The notes under the pieces are model-generated. The model was not told the DNA's origin and ran no database searches. It saw nothing but the letters and a program-made list of their open reading frames with translations. The translations under genes were made by a program, and so were the position numbers. From positions 1,922,001 through 1,986,000 of the forward strand of contig NZ_CP118527.1 of NCBI RefSeq assembly GCF_028885415.1: a stretch of 64,000 nucleotides of DNA. The letters run 5' to 3'. This DNA is from Streptomyces coeruleorubidus (lineage in GTDB: Bacteria > Actinomycetota > Actinomycetes > Streptomycetales > Streptomycetaceae). This document shows positions 16,452 through 25,129 of this stretch, piece after piece. Numbering within the stretch: position 1 is the stretch's first letter; every line of letters starts with the position of its first letter.

Positions 16452-17897
16452 ATGTCCCAGGAATCCACCAGCACACCCGCCGCCGTGCAGGCGGACGACT
16501 ATCTGGAACGCAGGGCACTGCGCCGCGGCAGCGCCGGCTGGGTGCTGCTGACCGGCCTCGGCGTCGCCTACGTCGTCTCCGGCGACTACTCGGGCTGGAA
16601 CTTCGGCCTGGCCGAGGGCGGCTTCGGGGGCCTGGCGATCGCCATGGTGCTCATGGGCGCGATGTACGCGTGCATGGTCTTCGCCCTCGCCGAGTTGTCC
16701 TCGATCCTGCCGACGGCGGGCGGCGGCTACGGCTTCGCCCGGCGGGCGCTCGGCCCGTGGGGCGGCTTCCTGACCGGTACGGCGATCCTCATCGAGTACG
16801 TCCTCGCGCCCGCCGCCATCGTCATCTTCATCGGCGACTACGTCGAGTCGCTGGGCCTGTTCGGCCTGGAGTCCGGCTGGCCGATGTACCTGGTCTGCTT
16901 CGCGATCTTCCTCGGCATCCACCTCTGGGGCGTGGGCGAGGCGCTGCGCTTCAGCTTCGTCGTCACGGGCATCGCGGTGGTCGCCCTGGTCGTGTTCGCG
17001 CTGGCGGCACTGCCCGACTTCTCGCTCGCCTCGCTGGACGACATCCCGGTCGACTCCTCCGCGGCGGGGTCGAACTCCTGGCTCCCGTTCGGCCTGCTCG
17101 GCATCTGGGCGGCGTTCCCCTTCGGCATGTGGTTCTTCCTGGGCGTCGAGGGCGTGCCGCTGGCCGCCGAGGAGACGAGGGACCCGGCCCGTACGCTGCC
17201 GAAGGCGATCCGCTGGTCGATGGGCATCCTGGTCGTGCTGGCGGTGGTGACCTTCGTCGCGGCGGCGGGAGCCCGCGGTTCCGCCGCGATCCAGGAGGCG
17301 GGCAACCCGCTCGTCGAGGCGCTCCAGCCGGACGGCAAGGCGACGACCCTGAGCCGGATCGTGAACTACGCGGGCCTGGCCGGCCTGGTGGCGTCGTTCT
17401 TCTCCCTGATCTACGCGGGCTCGCGCCAGCTGTTCGCCCTGTCCCGCGCGGGCTATCTGCCGCGCTTCCTGTCGCTCACCAGCCGCCGCAAGGCGCCGTA
17501 CCTGGGCCTGCTGGTGCCCGGCACGATCGGGTTCCTGCTGGCGGCGGTGTCCGGGAACGGCGCCCGGATGCTGAACATCGCGGTCTTCGGCGCGACCATC
17601 TCCTACGCGCTGATGTCCCTGTCGCACATCGTGCTGCGCCGCCGCGAGCCGGAGCTGCCGCGGCCGTACCGTACGCCGGGCGGGGTGCTGACCTCCTCCG
17701 TCGCCCTGGTGCTGGCCTGTGCCGCGCTGGTGGCGACGTTCCTGGTGGATGTGACGGCGGCGTTCATCGCGCTCGCGGTGTACGTCGTGGCCATCGCGTA
17801 CTTCGGTCTGTACAGCCGAAAGCGACTGGTGGCGAAGGCGCCGGAGGAGGAGTTCGCGGCGCTGGCCGCGGCCGAGGCAGAGTTGACACGGGACTGA
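16452..17897 (+). CDS. APC-superfamily permease, ethanolamine permease type
   Basis: A 481-residue amino acid/amine transporter with about 12 hydrophobic helices. The first helix region GWVLLTGLGVAYVVSGDYSG and the segment GGGYGFARRALGPWGGF resemble the ethanolamine permease (Eat) branch of the APC superfamily. This fits a cluster that glutamylates ethanolamine or a related amine. ATG 16452 is the start of the conserved protein; an alternative start 17 codons upstream gives a Pro-rich extension with no ribosome site. It is followed after 25 nt by the amidotransferase gene. Substrate is inferred. Confidence 0.85.
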   Translation: MSQESTSTPAAVQADDYLERRALRRGSAGWVLLTGLGVAYVVSGDYSGWNFGLAEGGFGGLAIAMVLMGAMYACMVFALAELSSILPTAGGGYGFARRALGPWGGFLTGTAILIEYVLAPAAIVIFIGDYVESLGLFGLESGWPMYLVCFAIFLGIHLWGVGEALRFSFVVTGIAVVALVVFALAALPDFSLASLDDIPVDSSAAGSNSWLPFGLLGIWAAFPFGMWFFLGVEGVPLAAEETRDPARTLPKAIRWSMGILVVLAVVTFVAAAGARGSAAIQEAGNPLVEALQPDGKATTLSRIVNYAGLAGLVASFFSLIYAGSRQLFALSRAGYLPRFLSLTSRRKAPYLGLLVPGTIGFLLAAVSGNGARMLNIAVFGATISYALMSLSHIVLRRREPELPRPYRTPGGVLTSSVALVLACAALVATFLVDVTAAFIALAVYVVAIAYFGLYSRKRLVAKAPEEEFAALAAAEAELTRD

Positions 17898-17922
17898 GAC
17901 GTCGACTGTTGAGGGAGTTCTG

Positions 17923-18612
17923 GTGGCCAGGCCGTTGATCGGTGTCAGCACCTATCTGGAGTCCGGTGCGCGCTGGGGAGTGTGGGAACTGGAGGCCGCG
18001 CTGCTGCCGGTCGGCTATCCCCGGCTCGTGCAGCGGGCGGGCGGCCTGGCCGCGATGCTCCCACCGGACGACCCCGCGCACGCGGCCGCGGCCGTGGCCC
18101 GGCTGGACGGGCTGGTGATCGCGGGCGGGCCGGATGTGGAGCCCGCACGGTACGGCGCCGAGCGGCATCCCCGTACCGGGTCGCCGGCGCGGGAGCGGGA
18201 CGCGTGGGAGCTGGCCCTGATCGACGCGGCGCTGGCGGCTGGTGTGCCGCTGCTGGGCATCTGCCGGGGCATGCAGCTCCTCAACGTCGCCCTCGGGGGG
18301 ACGCTGGTGCAGCACCTCGACGGGCACGCGGAGGTCGTGGGCGTCTTCGGCAGCCATGCCGTCAAGCCCGTGCCGGGGAGTCTGTACGCCGGTGTCGTGC
18401 CGGAGGAGACCTCGGTGCCGTCGTATCACCACCAGGCCGTGGACCGCCTGGGCGAGGGGCTCGTCCCGTCGGCCTACGCGGATGACGGCACGGTGGAGGC
18501 GCTGGAACTGCCGTCCCGTGAGGGGTGGGTGCTGGGGGTGCAGTGGCATCCGGAGATGGGGGAGGACGTGCGGGTGATGCGGGCGTTGGTGGAGGCGGCG
18601 GAGGTGGCCTGA
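17923..18612 (+). CDS. Class I glutamine amidotransferase-like gamma-glutamyl hydrolase (PuuD type)
   Basis: A 229-residue enzyme of the peptidase C26/PuuD family, which hydrolyses gamma-glutamyl bonds such as gamma-glutamyl-GABA. It shows VIAGGPDVEP, the nucleophile Cys in LLGICRGMQLLN (about residue 112), PSYHHQAVD and the His-x-Glu of QWHPEMGED that completes the triad. GTG 17923 follows GAGGGAG. It lies directly after the permease in the same orientation. In the cluster it would release glutamate from the gamma-glutamylated oxidation product, closing the pathway begun by GlnA4. Confidence 0.88.
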   Translation: MARPLIGVSTYLESGARWGVWELEAALLPVGYPRLVQRAGGLAAMLPPDDPAHAAAAVARLDGLVIAGGPDVEPARYGAERHPRTGSPARERDAWELALIDAALAAGVPLLGICRGMQLLNVALGGTLVQHLDGHAEVVGVFGSHAVKPVPGSLYAGVVPEETSVPSYHHQAVDRLGEGLVPSAYADDGTVEALELPSREGWVLGVQWHPEMGEDVRVMRALVEAAEVA

Positions 18613-18630
18613 GCCGGTGAGCGCAAGGTC

Positions 18631-18784
18631 CCAGGGGGCTCCGCCCCCTGGACCCCCACCACCCGAATCAGTCGGCCAGGAAGCCCGGCTCGAAACGCCG
18701 GGCCGAGTCACTCCCTCCAGCCCGTCCGGCGATTGAGGACGAGGCCGTTCAGGCCGAAGCGGGGTCTGGGGGCGCAGCCCCCAG
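18631..18784. repeat. Streptomyces-type intergenic repeat with two GC-rich hairpins
   Basis: One hairpin is at 18631-18651 (AGGGGGCTCCGCCCCCT core) and a second at 18766-18784 (CTGGGGGCGCAGCCCCCAG). Between them is the segment around CCCGTCCGGCGATTGAGGAC. These modules recur between genes across Streptomyces genomes and can act as transcription terminators. Here they separate the convergent hydrolase and LysR genes. Confidence 0.75.
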
Positions 18785-18845
18785 CGGGGTCGAAGGCGCA
18801 GAGACCCTGGGGATGGGACGGGTAGGGGCGGCGGGGGCGAGGAAG

Positions 18846-19775
18846 CTACCCCCGCGTCAGCGACAGCAGGTCCCTGGCCGGCCCCGTCGGGCGATGCCCG
18901 GTCGGCCACACCGCCCTCAGGTCACGCGCCAGCGCAACCCCCTCCACCGGCACCCGCACCAGACGCCGCATCGCCAGCTCCTCCCCCACCGCCAGTTCGC
19001 TCAGCACCGCCGGCCCCGCCCCGCTCACCGCCGCAGCCTTGACGGCCGTCGTGGAGGACAGCTCGATCAGCGGCCGGGCCAGCCCGCCCAGCGCCGCGTC
19101 CAGGACCTGCCGGGTACCGGAGCCCTTCTCACGGAGGATGAGGGGCGTCGACGCCAGTTCCCCGGCCGCCAGGGGGCGTCGACGGCGGGCCCAGGGATGG
19201 GCAGGAGCCGTGACCACTATCAGCCGGTCGTGGGCGATGACCACCGAGTCCAGGCCCGTCGGGACCGTCAGCCCCTCGACGAACCCCACGTCCGCCTCGT
19301 CCGACAGCAGCCGCTCCGCGACCACCGTCGAGTTCCCGGCATGCAGGGACACCGCCGTGTCGGGCCGCTGGGCGCGCAGCGCGAGCAGCCACCCCGGCAG
19401 CAGGTACTCGGCGATCGTCATGCTCGCCGCCACCCGCAACCGGGAGTCACGGCGATCGCGCAGCGCCTGCGCCCCGATGTCGAACGCCTCCGCCGCCTCG
19501 ACGATCCGCCGCGCCCAGTCCGTCACCAGCGCACCGGCGTCCGTGAGCCGGGACCCGCGCGGTGAGCGGTCGACCAGCGCCACGCCGAGCTGCCGCTCCA
19601 TCGACCGGATCCGGCTGCTGGCCGCGGGCTGGGTGATGCCGAGTTCCCGCGCCGCCCCGCCGAGGCTGCCGAGCCGCGCCACCGCCAACAGCAACTCCAA
19701 AGCGCCCAGATCCGGCACCCGGTGCGCCAGGGACCCGCCGGTCGGAACCTCACCCTGCTCTTCCGTCCTGCTCAT
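18846..19775 (-). CDS. LysR-family transcriptional regulator
   Basis: A 309-residue LTTR. The N-terminal helix-turn-helix is AVARLGSLGGAARELGITQPAASSRIRSME (about residues 31-60, given in parts: SLGGAARELGITQPAASSRI), followed by LVDRSPRGSRLTDAG. The C-terminal effector domain (about 95-300) has the usual two-lobed pattern. It is divergent from the frameshifted TDT transporter with a 70-bp gap, so it most likely regulates that transporter; a T-N11-A box lies in the gap. Sulfite or a C4-dicarboxylate would be plausible effectors, but neither is shown. Confidence 0.9.
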   Translation of the reverse strand: MSRTEEQGEVPTGGSLAHRVPDLGALELLLAVARLGSLGGAARELGITQPAASSRIRSMERQLGVALVDRSPRGSRLTDAGALVTDWARRIVEAAEAFDIGAQALRDRRDSRLRVAASMTIAEYLLPGWLLALRAQRPDTAVSLHAGNSTVVAERLLSDEADVGFVEGLTVPTGLDSVVIAHDRLIVVTAPAHPWARRRRPLAAGELASTPLILREKGSGTRQVLDAALGGLARPLIELSSTTAVKAAAVSGAGPAVLSELAVGEELAMRRLVRVPVEGVALARDLRAVWPTGHRPTGPARDLLSLTRG

Positions 19776-19783
19776 AAACCCAG

Positions 19784-19800
19784 CTTATGTCGCCATAGAG
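19784..19800. promoter_or_regulatory. Candidate LysR binding box (T-N11-A)
   Basis: The sequence CTTATGTCGCCATAGAG, 8 nt upstream of the LysR start, is a near-palindrome and contains T(19785)-N11-A(19797). LysR regulators normally bind such sites in the divergent promoter they control. Confidence 0.4.
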
Positions 19801-19845
19801 GCGTACTCCCTGGTGGTGGGGTGCCCGCGACCCGACCGTGGAGTC

Positions 19846-20981
19846 ATGGTCACCGCAGCCCAGCCCCTTGAGCGCGCAGTCTCCGTCCGTCACCTCGGGC
19901 CCAACTGGTACGCCACGGTCATGGGCACCGCCGTCGTCGCCACCGCCGGGGCCGCCCTGTCGCCGCACGTCCCCGGGCTGCGCGGCGCGCCGGCCGCCGC
20001 GTGGGCCCTCTCGCTGGTCCTGCTCGTCACCCTGCTCGGCGCCCGGGCCGTGCACTGGGCCCACCACCGGGACCAGGCCCGCGCCCACCTCCTCGACCCG
20101 GCGACGGCCCCGTTCTACGGCTGCCTCTCCATGGCCCTGCTGTCCGTGGGCGGCGGTGCCCTCACCGTCGGCCGGGGGCGGCCGTGGCGCTCGACGCCGT
20201 TCTGTTCGGCGCCGGTACGGTCCTCGGGCTGGCGGCCGCCGTCGCGGTGCCGTATCTGATGGCCGTACGCCACCGGGTCGAGCCGGGACAGGCCACGCCC
20301 GTCTGGCTGCTGCCGCTGGTCGCGCCCATGGTGTCGGCCGCCGTCGGTCCGCCGCTGGTGCCCCATCTGCCGCCCGGTCAGGCCCGGGAGACGCTGCTCC
20401 TCGTCTGCGTCGCGCTGTTCGGGCTCAGCCTGCTCGCGACCCTGCTCATGCTGCCGCTGGTCTTCGCACGGCTGATCACCGGCGGGCCGCTGCCCCTCGC
20501 CCTCACCCCGACGCTGTTCCTGGTGCTCGGGCCGCTCGGGCAGTCCACGACCGCCGCCGGCGCGTTCGCGGACGTCGCCCCCGGGGTCGTACCGGCGCCG
20601 TACAGCCAGGGCTTCGGTGTGCTCGCCGTGCTCTACGGCGTGCCCGTGATGGGGTTCGCGCTGCTGTGGTTCTGCCTGGCCACCGCCCATGTGCTGCGCG
20701 CCCGGCGGCACGGGATGCGGTTCTCGATGACCTGGTGGGCGTTCACCTTCCCGGTCGGCACCTGCGTCACGGGCGCCGAGGCGCTGGGCCGGCGCACCGG
20801 GCTCGTGGCCTACGCGGGACCGGCTCTCGTGCTGTACGCCGTGCTGGTCGCCGCGTGGGCCACCGCCGCCGCGGGCACCCTGCGCGGGCTGCTCAGGGGC
20901 GAGCTGCTCGCAGGGCCCGGCCCAGTACCCGCGGCGCCTCGGCCAGCGACGGCCCGTACCACGTCAGGTGCCGTCCGCTGA
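19846..20981 (+). pseudogene. TDT/SLAC1-family transporter, interrupted by a -1 frameshift
   Basis: The two halves of a roughly 379-residue, ten-helix exporter of the tellurite-resistance/dicarboxylate (TDT) family lie in different frames. The 5' part (from ATG 19846) has HLGPNWYATVMGTAVVATAG, the family signature. From about 20178 the homologous sequence (AAVALDAVLFGAGTVLGLAA) continues one frame over and ends at 20981. The break is at a run of five G (20174-20178). A sixth G would restore VGRGAAVALD and one intact protein. This may be a recent mutation or a base-calling error in a homopolymer. Known relatives export sulfite or C4-dicarboxylates. Its 3' end overlaps the opposite-strand BtuF-like gene by 89 nt. 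Confidence 0.8.
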
Positions 20982-21612
20982 CGAGCGCGCAGGGCAGGCC
21001 CGGGAAGGCCTCGGGGCCGTCGTCCGCGGTGAAGCGGTACGGCTCGTCCGGGAGGATCACCACGTCCGGGGCGCAGGCGCGGAGTTCCGCGAGCGGGATG
21101 CGGGGGTAGCGGTCGGGGTGCGCCGCCTGGAGGTGGTCGACGCCGAGGCGGGCGAGGACGTCGCCCGCGAAGGTGTCGCGGCCCAGGACCATCCACGGGC
21201 GGCGCCAGATCGGTACGACCGCCGTCAGACGGGTCGGGGGCGGCGGCAGGGACGACCAGGTGTCCTCCGCCTCGTCGAGCCAGCGCGGGCGGCCCGCCAC
21301 CCCGCAGGCGTCCAGGACGCGCGCCAGTTCCCGGAAGGCCTGCGGCACGTCGCGGATCTCCGTCACCAGGACCTCGACGCCCGCCGCGCGCAGGGCCGCG
21401 AGGTCGGGTTCGCGGTTCTCCTCCTCGTTGGCGATCACCAGGTCCGGCGCGAGGGAGACGATCCGGTCGGTCTTCGGGTTCTTCGTGCCGCCGACGCGTA
21501 CGACGTCGAGGCCGGACGGATGCGTGCACCAGTCGGTGGCGCCGACCAGGGCGCCGGGCGCGGACCGGGCCACGGCCTCGGTCAGCGACGGGACCAGCGA
21601 GACGACCCTCAC
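20893..21612 (-). CDS. BtuF-like helical-backbone metal receptor domain protein
   Basis: A 239-residue protein with the fold of cobalamin/siderophore-binding proteins of ABC importers: MRVVSLVPSLTEAVARSAPG at the N-terminus, then DLVIANEEENREPDL and a second lobe PDVVILPDEPYRF. Unlike true periplasmic-type binding proteins it has no signal peptide or lipobox, so it appears cytoplasmic. No BtuC or BtuD is nearby. It overlaps the regulator upstream by 4 nt (ATGA). Its 3' end overlaps the transporter gene on the other strand. Ligand and role are unknown. Confidence 0.8.
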   Translation of the reverse strand: MRVVSLVPSLTEAVARSAPGALVGATDWCTHPSGLDVVRVGGTKNPKTDRIVSLAPDLVIANEEENREPDLAALRAAGVEVLVTEIRDVPQAFRELARVLDACGVAGRPRWLDEAEDTWSSLPPPPTRLTAVVPIWRRPWMVLGRDTFAGDVLARLGVDHLQAAHPDRYPRIPLAELRACAPDVVILPDEPYRFTADDGPEAFPGLPCALVSGRHLTWYGPSLAEAPRVLGRALRAARP

Positions 21613-22178
21613 CGGCGTGGCCGGTCCCGGACCGCCTCGATGTGCTCCGCCACGGCTACGACGATCACCCGGGTGTCGGACTCCGCCGCCCGCCAGCGGT
21701 GCCGCACACCGCCGGTGAGGTACAGCGTGTCGCCGCGGCCGAGCCGGTAGGCGCGGCCCTCCGCCTCGATCTCCACCGCGCCGTCGGCGACGTACATCAA
21801 CTGGTCGTTGCGGTACTGGAACTCACGGCCGGCGTCGTGGTCGCCGGTGAACTCGGAGGCGTGCATCTGGTGGTGGCCGCGCACCAGGGACCGGGCTCTG
21901 GGCTGGGGCAGCGGTTCGGGGTCGTCGGCGCGGACGACGTCCACGCTGCACGCCGGGTCGGCCGCGGCGAGGAGCTCGACCGCGGTGGTGCGCAGGGCGT
22001 CGGCGACCTTCTCCAGGGAGCTGGTGCTGGGCCGCGCCCGGTCGTTCTCGACCTGGCTGAGGAACGGGACCGATAGGCCGCTGCGCTCGGCCACGACGGC
22101 GAGCGTGAGCTCCAGCGCGCGGCGCCGCCGACGCACGGCCGCGCCCACCCGAAGGGGCTGTTCTTTGTGGTCGCCCAT
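21609..22178 (-). CDS. XRE-cupin transcriptional regulator
   Basis: A 189-residue regulator with an N-terminal XRE helix-turn-helix (about 15-70, including LAVVAERSGLSVPFLSQVEN) and a C-terminal cupin domain (about 105-180, with FQYRNDQLMYVADGAVEIEA and GDTLYLTGGVRHRWRA). Such proteins sense a small ligand through the cupin barrel. ATG 22178 is preceded by a GGAG motif; a start 20 codons upstream is possible but less likely. It is the first gene of a two-gene unit with the BtuF-like protein. A 25-bp inverted repeat lies 89 bp upstream. Confidence 0.88.
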   Translation of the reverse strand: MGDHKEQPLRVGAAVRRRRRALELTLAVVAERSGLSVPFLSQVENDRARPSTSSLEKVADALRTTAVELLAAADPACSVDVVRADDPEPLPQPRARSLVRGHHQMHASEFTGDHDAGREFQYRNDQLMYVADGAVEIEAEGRAYRLGRGDTLYLTGGVRHRWRAAESDTRVIVVAVAEHIEAVRDRPRR

Positions 22179-22266
22179 CGCTCCGGCTCCCTCCTTCGCC
22201 CGTCGATCCGGTCCCGGTGCGCCGGAGTCCCGGCGCACTGCTTCTGTTGAGTTGTCTGCACCCTAC

Positions 22267-22291
22267 GCATGTTCGGCAAACCGTTGCATGC
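22267..22291. promoter_or_regulatory. Inverted repeat upstream of the XRE-cupin gene
   Basis: GCATG and CATGC flank an inner CGG-CAAA-CCG palindrome, giving a nested symmetric 25-bp site. It lies in the promoter region of the regulator and is a candidate autoregulatory operator. The rest of 22179-22463 shows no coding sequence. Confidence 0.4.
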
Positions 22292-22463
22292 GCCCGTCAC
22301 ATCGACGTCATACAAGGTGGTGCGCGACCTCACAGTTCGCGCCAGGGGATTCGCCGTCCCCGGGGGTGGCGCGCTGATTCCTCCTACGGGAGGAACAGGG
22401 AGAGAGAAGGGTTTCGGGGGGTGGCGTAGCGCTCTGTGGTTGTCCGGATCCTGCTCGTGGGTT

Positions 22464-22509
22464 CGGGTACGGGGCGGCACGCGGTGTGTCGCGTCCCGCC
22501 CCGTACCCG
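22464..22509 (-). terminator. Strong terminator after the betaine importer operon
   Basis: A perfect 14-bp stem (22464-22477 with 22496-22509) encloses an 18-nt loop, starting 7 nt past the stop of the permease-binding protein gene. There is no U-tract, as usual in Streptomyces. It separates the operon from the XRE-cupin gene. Confidence 0.85.
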
Positions 22510-22516
22510 GGCCGCA

Positions 22517-25129
22517 CTACGGCGTCATGCGCTCCACCATGTCGGGGTGCTGCTTCAGCCACGCGGCGACGGCCTCTTCCTCACGGCCCTGGCCGCGGTT
22601 CTTGATCTCGCTCTCCAGGCTGCCGAGCTCTTCCTCGCTCATCTTGAAGTTCTTGATCCACTTCGTGAGCTGCGGGTACTGCTCGGGGAACTTCGCGTTG
22701 GAGATGGTGCGGATCGTGTTGCCCTCGCCGAAGGCCTTCTTGGGGTCCTTCAGCTTGGTCAGCTTGTAGTCGCTGTACGCCCAGTGCGGCGACCAGAGGG
22801 TGACGGCGATCGGCTCCTTCTTGGCGTAGGCGCGCTTCAGCTCGGCCAGCATGGCCGGGGTGGAGCCGTCGACGACCTCGTACTCCTTGTCGAGACCGTA
22901 GCCGGGCAGGACCTTGGTCTTCAGCAGGTTCATCTCGCCGGTGCCCGGCTCGATGCCGATGATCTTCCCGTCGAAGGTGCCGGCCTTGCCCTTGAGGTCC
23001 TCCAGGGAGTCGACGCCCTTGACGTAGGACGGCACGGCGATCTCCAGGGAGGTCGGTTCGTACCAGGTGCCGAGGTCCTTGAGCCGGTCCTTGTTCGCGT
23101 CCCAGTAGTTCTTCTGTGCGTAGGGCAGCCAGGCGTCGAAGTTGAGGTCGAGATCGCCGGAGGCCAGACCGGTGTAGACGGGGCCGACGTCCATCTGCTT
23201 CAGGTTCATCTTGTAGCCGCGCCGTTCGAGGACGTTCTTCCACAGGTACGTGACGGCGATGTCCTCGTCCCAGGGGAACCACGCCACGTCCAGCGGTCGC
23301 TTCGCCTCGGCGGGCGTGCCGCTGCCGGTGCCCTTGACCGGGGCGAGCTTGTCGACGTAGCCGGGGTGCTGCTTCAGCCAGGCGCGGACGGCTTCCTGCT
23401 GGTTGCCCTTGCCGGCCTTGTTGATCTCGGCTTCGAGGCTGGTGAGCTCCTTCTCGCTCATCTTGAAGTTCTTCAGCCACTCGGCGACCGTCGGGTCGTC
23501 CTTCGCGAAGCCCTTGCGGGCAAGCGTGTGCACGCCGTCGCCCTTGCCCCAGGCGCCCTTGGGGTCCTTGAGCTTCGTCAGCTTGTAGTCGTTGTACGCC
23601 CAGTGCGGCGACCAGAGCGTGACGACGATCGGTTCCTTCTTGGCGTACGCGCGCTTCAGCTCGGCCAGCATCGCGGGCGTGGAGCTGTCGACGACCTTGT
23701 ACTCCTTGTCCAGGCCGTACTCCTTGAGGACCTTGCTCTTGAGCAGGGCCATCTCGCCGGCGCTGGACTCGATGCCGGTGATCTTGCCGCCGAACTCGGA
23801 GGCCCTGCCCTTGAGGTCCTCCAGGGAGTCGATGCCCCTCATGTAGGAGGGCACGGAGAGCTCCAGGGAGGTCTTGCCGTACCAGGCGCCCAGGTCGTCG
23901 AGCTGCTTGCCGTACTTCTTCCAGTACTGGGCGTGGGTGGTGGGCAGCCAGGCGTCCGTCTGGAAGTCGACGTCGCCCTGGGCGAGCGAGGTGTAGAGCG
24001 GGCCGGCGTCGAGCTGCTTGGCCTCGACCTGGTAGCCGCGCTGCTCCAGGACCTCCTTCCAGAGGAAGGTGGAGGCGACGCCCTCGTCCCAGGGGATGTA
24101 GCCGATGCTGATCTTCTTGCCCTGGCCGACGTCCTTGCTGCCGGCCGCGGCGGTCGAGCTGGTGCCGCCGCCGAGGACCCCCATGCCGCCCGAGACGAGG
24201 GCGAGGACGACGACGCCGATCACGGCGACGGCCGGGCGGGGCCGGTACGACCAGATCTTCAGCCCCTGGGCGGCGCGCAGCCTGGCGGCGGCGCGGCGGC
24301 CGAGCGGGGAGACCTGGGTGCCCAGCGCGCTGGTCATGCGGTCGAGGTAGATCGCGAGGATCACGATGCCGACACCGGCCTCGGCGCCCAGGCCGACGTT
24401 GAGCTGGCCGATGGCCTGGTTGACGTCGCCGCCGAGGCCGCCGGTGCCGACCATGCCGGCGATGGCGGCCATGGACAGGCCGAGCATGATGACCTGGTTG
24501 ACGCCGGCCATGACAGTCGGCAGGGCGAGGGGGAGCTGGACGCGCAGCAGGATGTTGCGGGGTGTGGTACCGAACGCGTCGGCGGCCTCGACCAGTTCCT
24601 TGTCGACCTGGCGGATGCCGAGTTCGGTCATGCGCACGCCCGGGGCGAGCGCGAAGATCAGGGTGGCGACGATGCCGGCGGAGGCGCCGGTGCCGAAGAA
24701 GAGGATCGCCGGGATGAGGTAGACCATCGCGGGCAGCGTCTGCATGAAGTCCAGGACGGGCCGGACCAGACCGCTGACGCGGTCCGAGCGGGCCGCCCAG
24801 ATGCCCACGGGTACGGAGACCACCAGCGCGATGACGGTCGCCACGAGGACGAGCGCCAGGGTGATCATCGCGTTCTCCCACAGTTCGAGGGAGTCGATGA
24901 ACGCGAATCCCACGAAGGCGAGGACACCGGCGAGCGTGCCGCGCAGCCAGAAGGCGATCACGGCGAAGATGCCCGCGAGGAGCAGCGGTTCGGGGGCCTG
25001 GAGGACGGCGTTGATGCCGTCGTAGAGGCCGAGGAAGACGGCCTTGCAGAAGTCGAACAGCCACCCCATGTGGGTGGTCAGCCAGTCGACGCCGTCGTTG
25101 ACCCAAGTGCCGAGCTGAATCCTAGGCAC
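22517..25129 (-). CDS. Glycine betaine/proline-type ABC permease fused to two substrate-binding domains
   Basis: An 870-residue fusion for compatible-solute uptake. Residues 1-270 form the ProW-type permease with about six helices and the EAA-like loop ELVEAADAFGTTPRNILLRV. A further helix (about 300-318) tethers two tandem OpuAC-type binding domains outside the membrane: residues 338-595 and 611-870. The domains are close copies. Each has a PWDE segment near its start, DAWLP, LDKEY, STPAMLAELKRAYAKKEPI and TLWSPHW, whose aromatic residues match the betaine-binding cage. ATPase and permease genes overlap by 8 nt. A strong terminator follows. Betaine or choline is the probable substrate; two binding domains per permease chain would give four per homodimeric transporter. 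Confidence 0.92.
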   Translation of the reverse strand: MPRIQLGTWVNDGVDWLTTHMGWLFDFCKAVFLGLYDGINAVLQAPEPLLLAGIFAVIAFWLRGTLAGVLAFVGFAFIDSLELWENAMITLALVLVATVIALVVSVPVGIWAARSDRVSGLVRPVLDFMQTLPAMVYLIPAILFFGTGASAGIVATLIFALAPGVRMTELGIRQVDKELVEAADAFGTTPRNILLRVQLPLALPTVMAGVNQVIMLGLSMAAIAGMVGTGGLGGDVNQAIGQLNVGLGAEAGVGIVILAIYLDRMTSALGTQVSPLGRRAAARLRAAQGLKIWSYRPRPAVAVIGVVVLALVSGGMGVLGGGTSSTAAAGSKDVGQGKKISIGYIPWDEGVASTFLWKEVLEQRGYQVEAKQLDAGPLYTSLAQGDVDFQTDAWLPTTHAQYWKKYGKQLDDLGAWYGKTSLELSVPSYMRGIDSLEDLKGRASEFGGKITGIESSAGEMALLKSKVLKEYGLDKEYKVVDSSTPAMLAELKRAYAKKEPIVVTLWSPHWAYNDYKLTKLKDPKGAWGKGDGVHTLARKGFAKDDPTVAEWLKNFKMSEKELTSLEAEINKAGKGNQQEAVRAWLKQHPGYVDKLAPVKGTGSGTPAEAKRPLDVAWFPWDEDIAVTYLWKNVLERRGYKMNLKQMDVGPVYTGLASGDLDLNFDAWLPYAQKNYWDANKDRLKDLGTWYEPTSLEIAVPSYVKGVDSLEDLKGKAGTFDGKIIGIEPGTGEMNLLKTKVLPGYGLDKEYEVVDGSTPAMLAELKRAYAKKEPIAVTLWSPHWAYSDYKLTKLKDPKKAFGEGNTIRTISNAKFPEQYPQLTKWIKNFKMSEEELGSLESEIKNRGQGREEEAVAAWLKQHPDMVERMTP

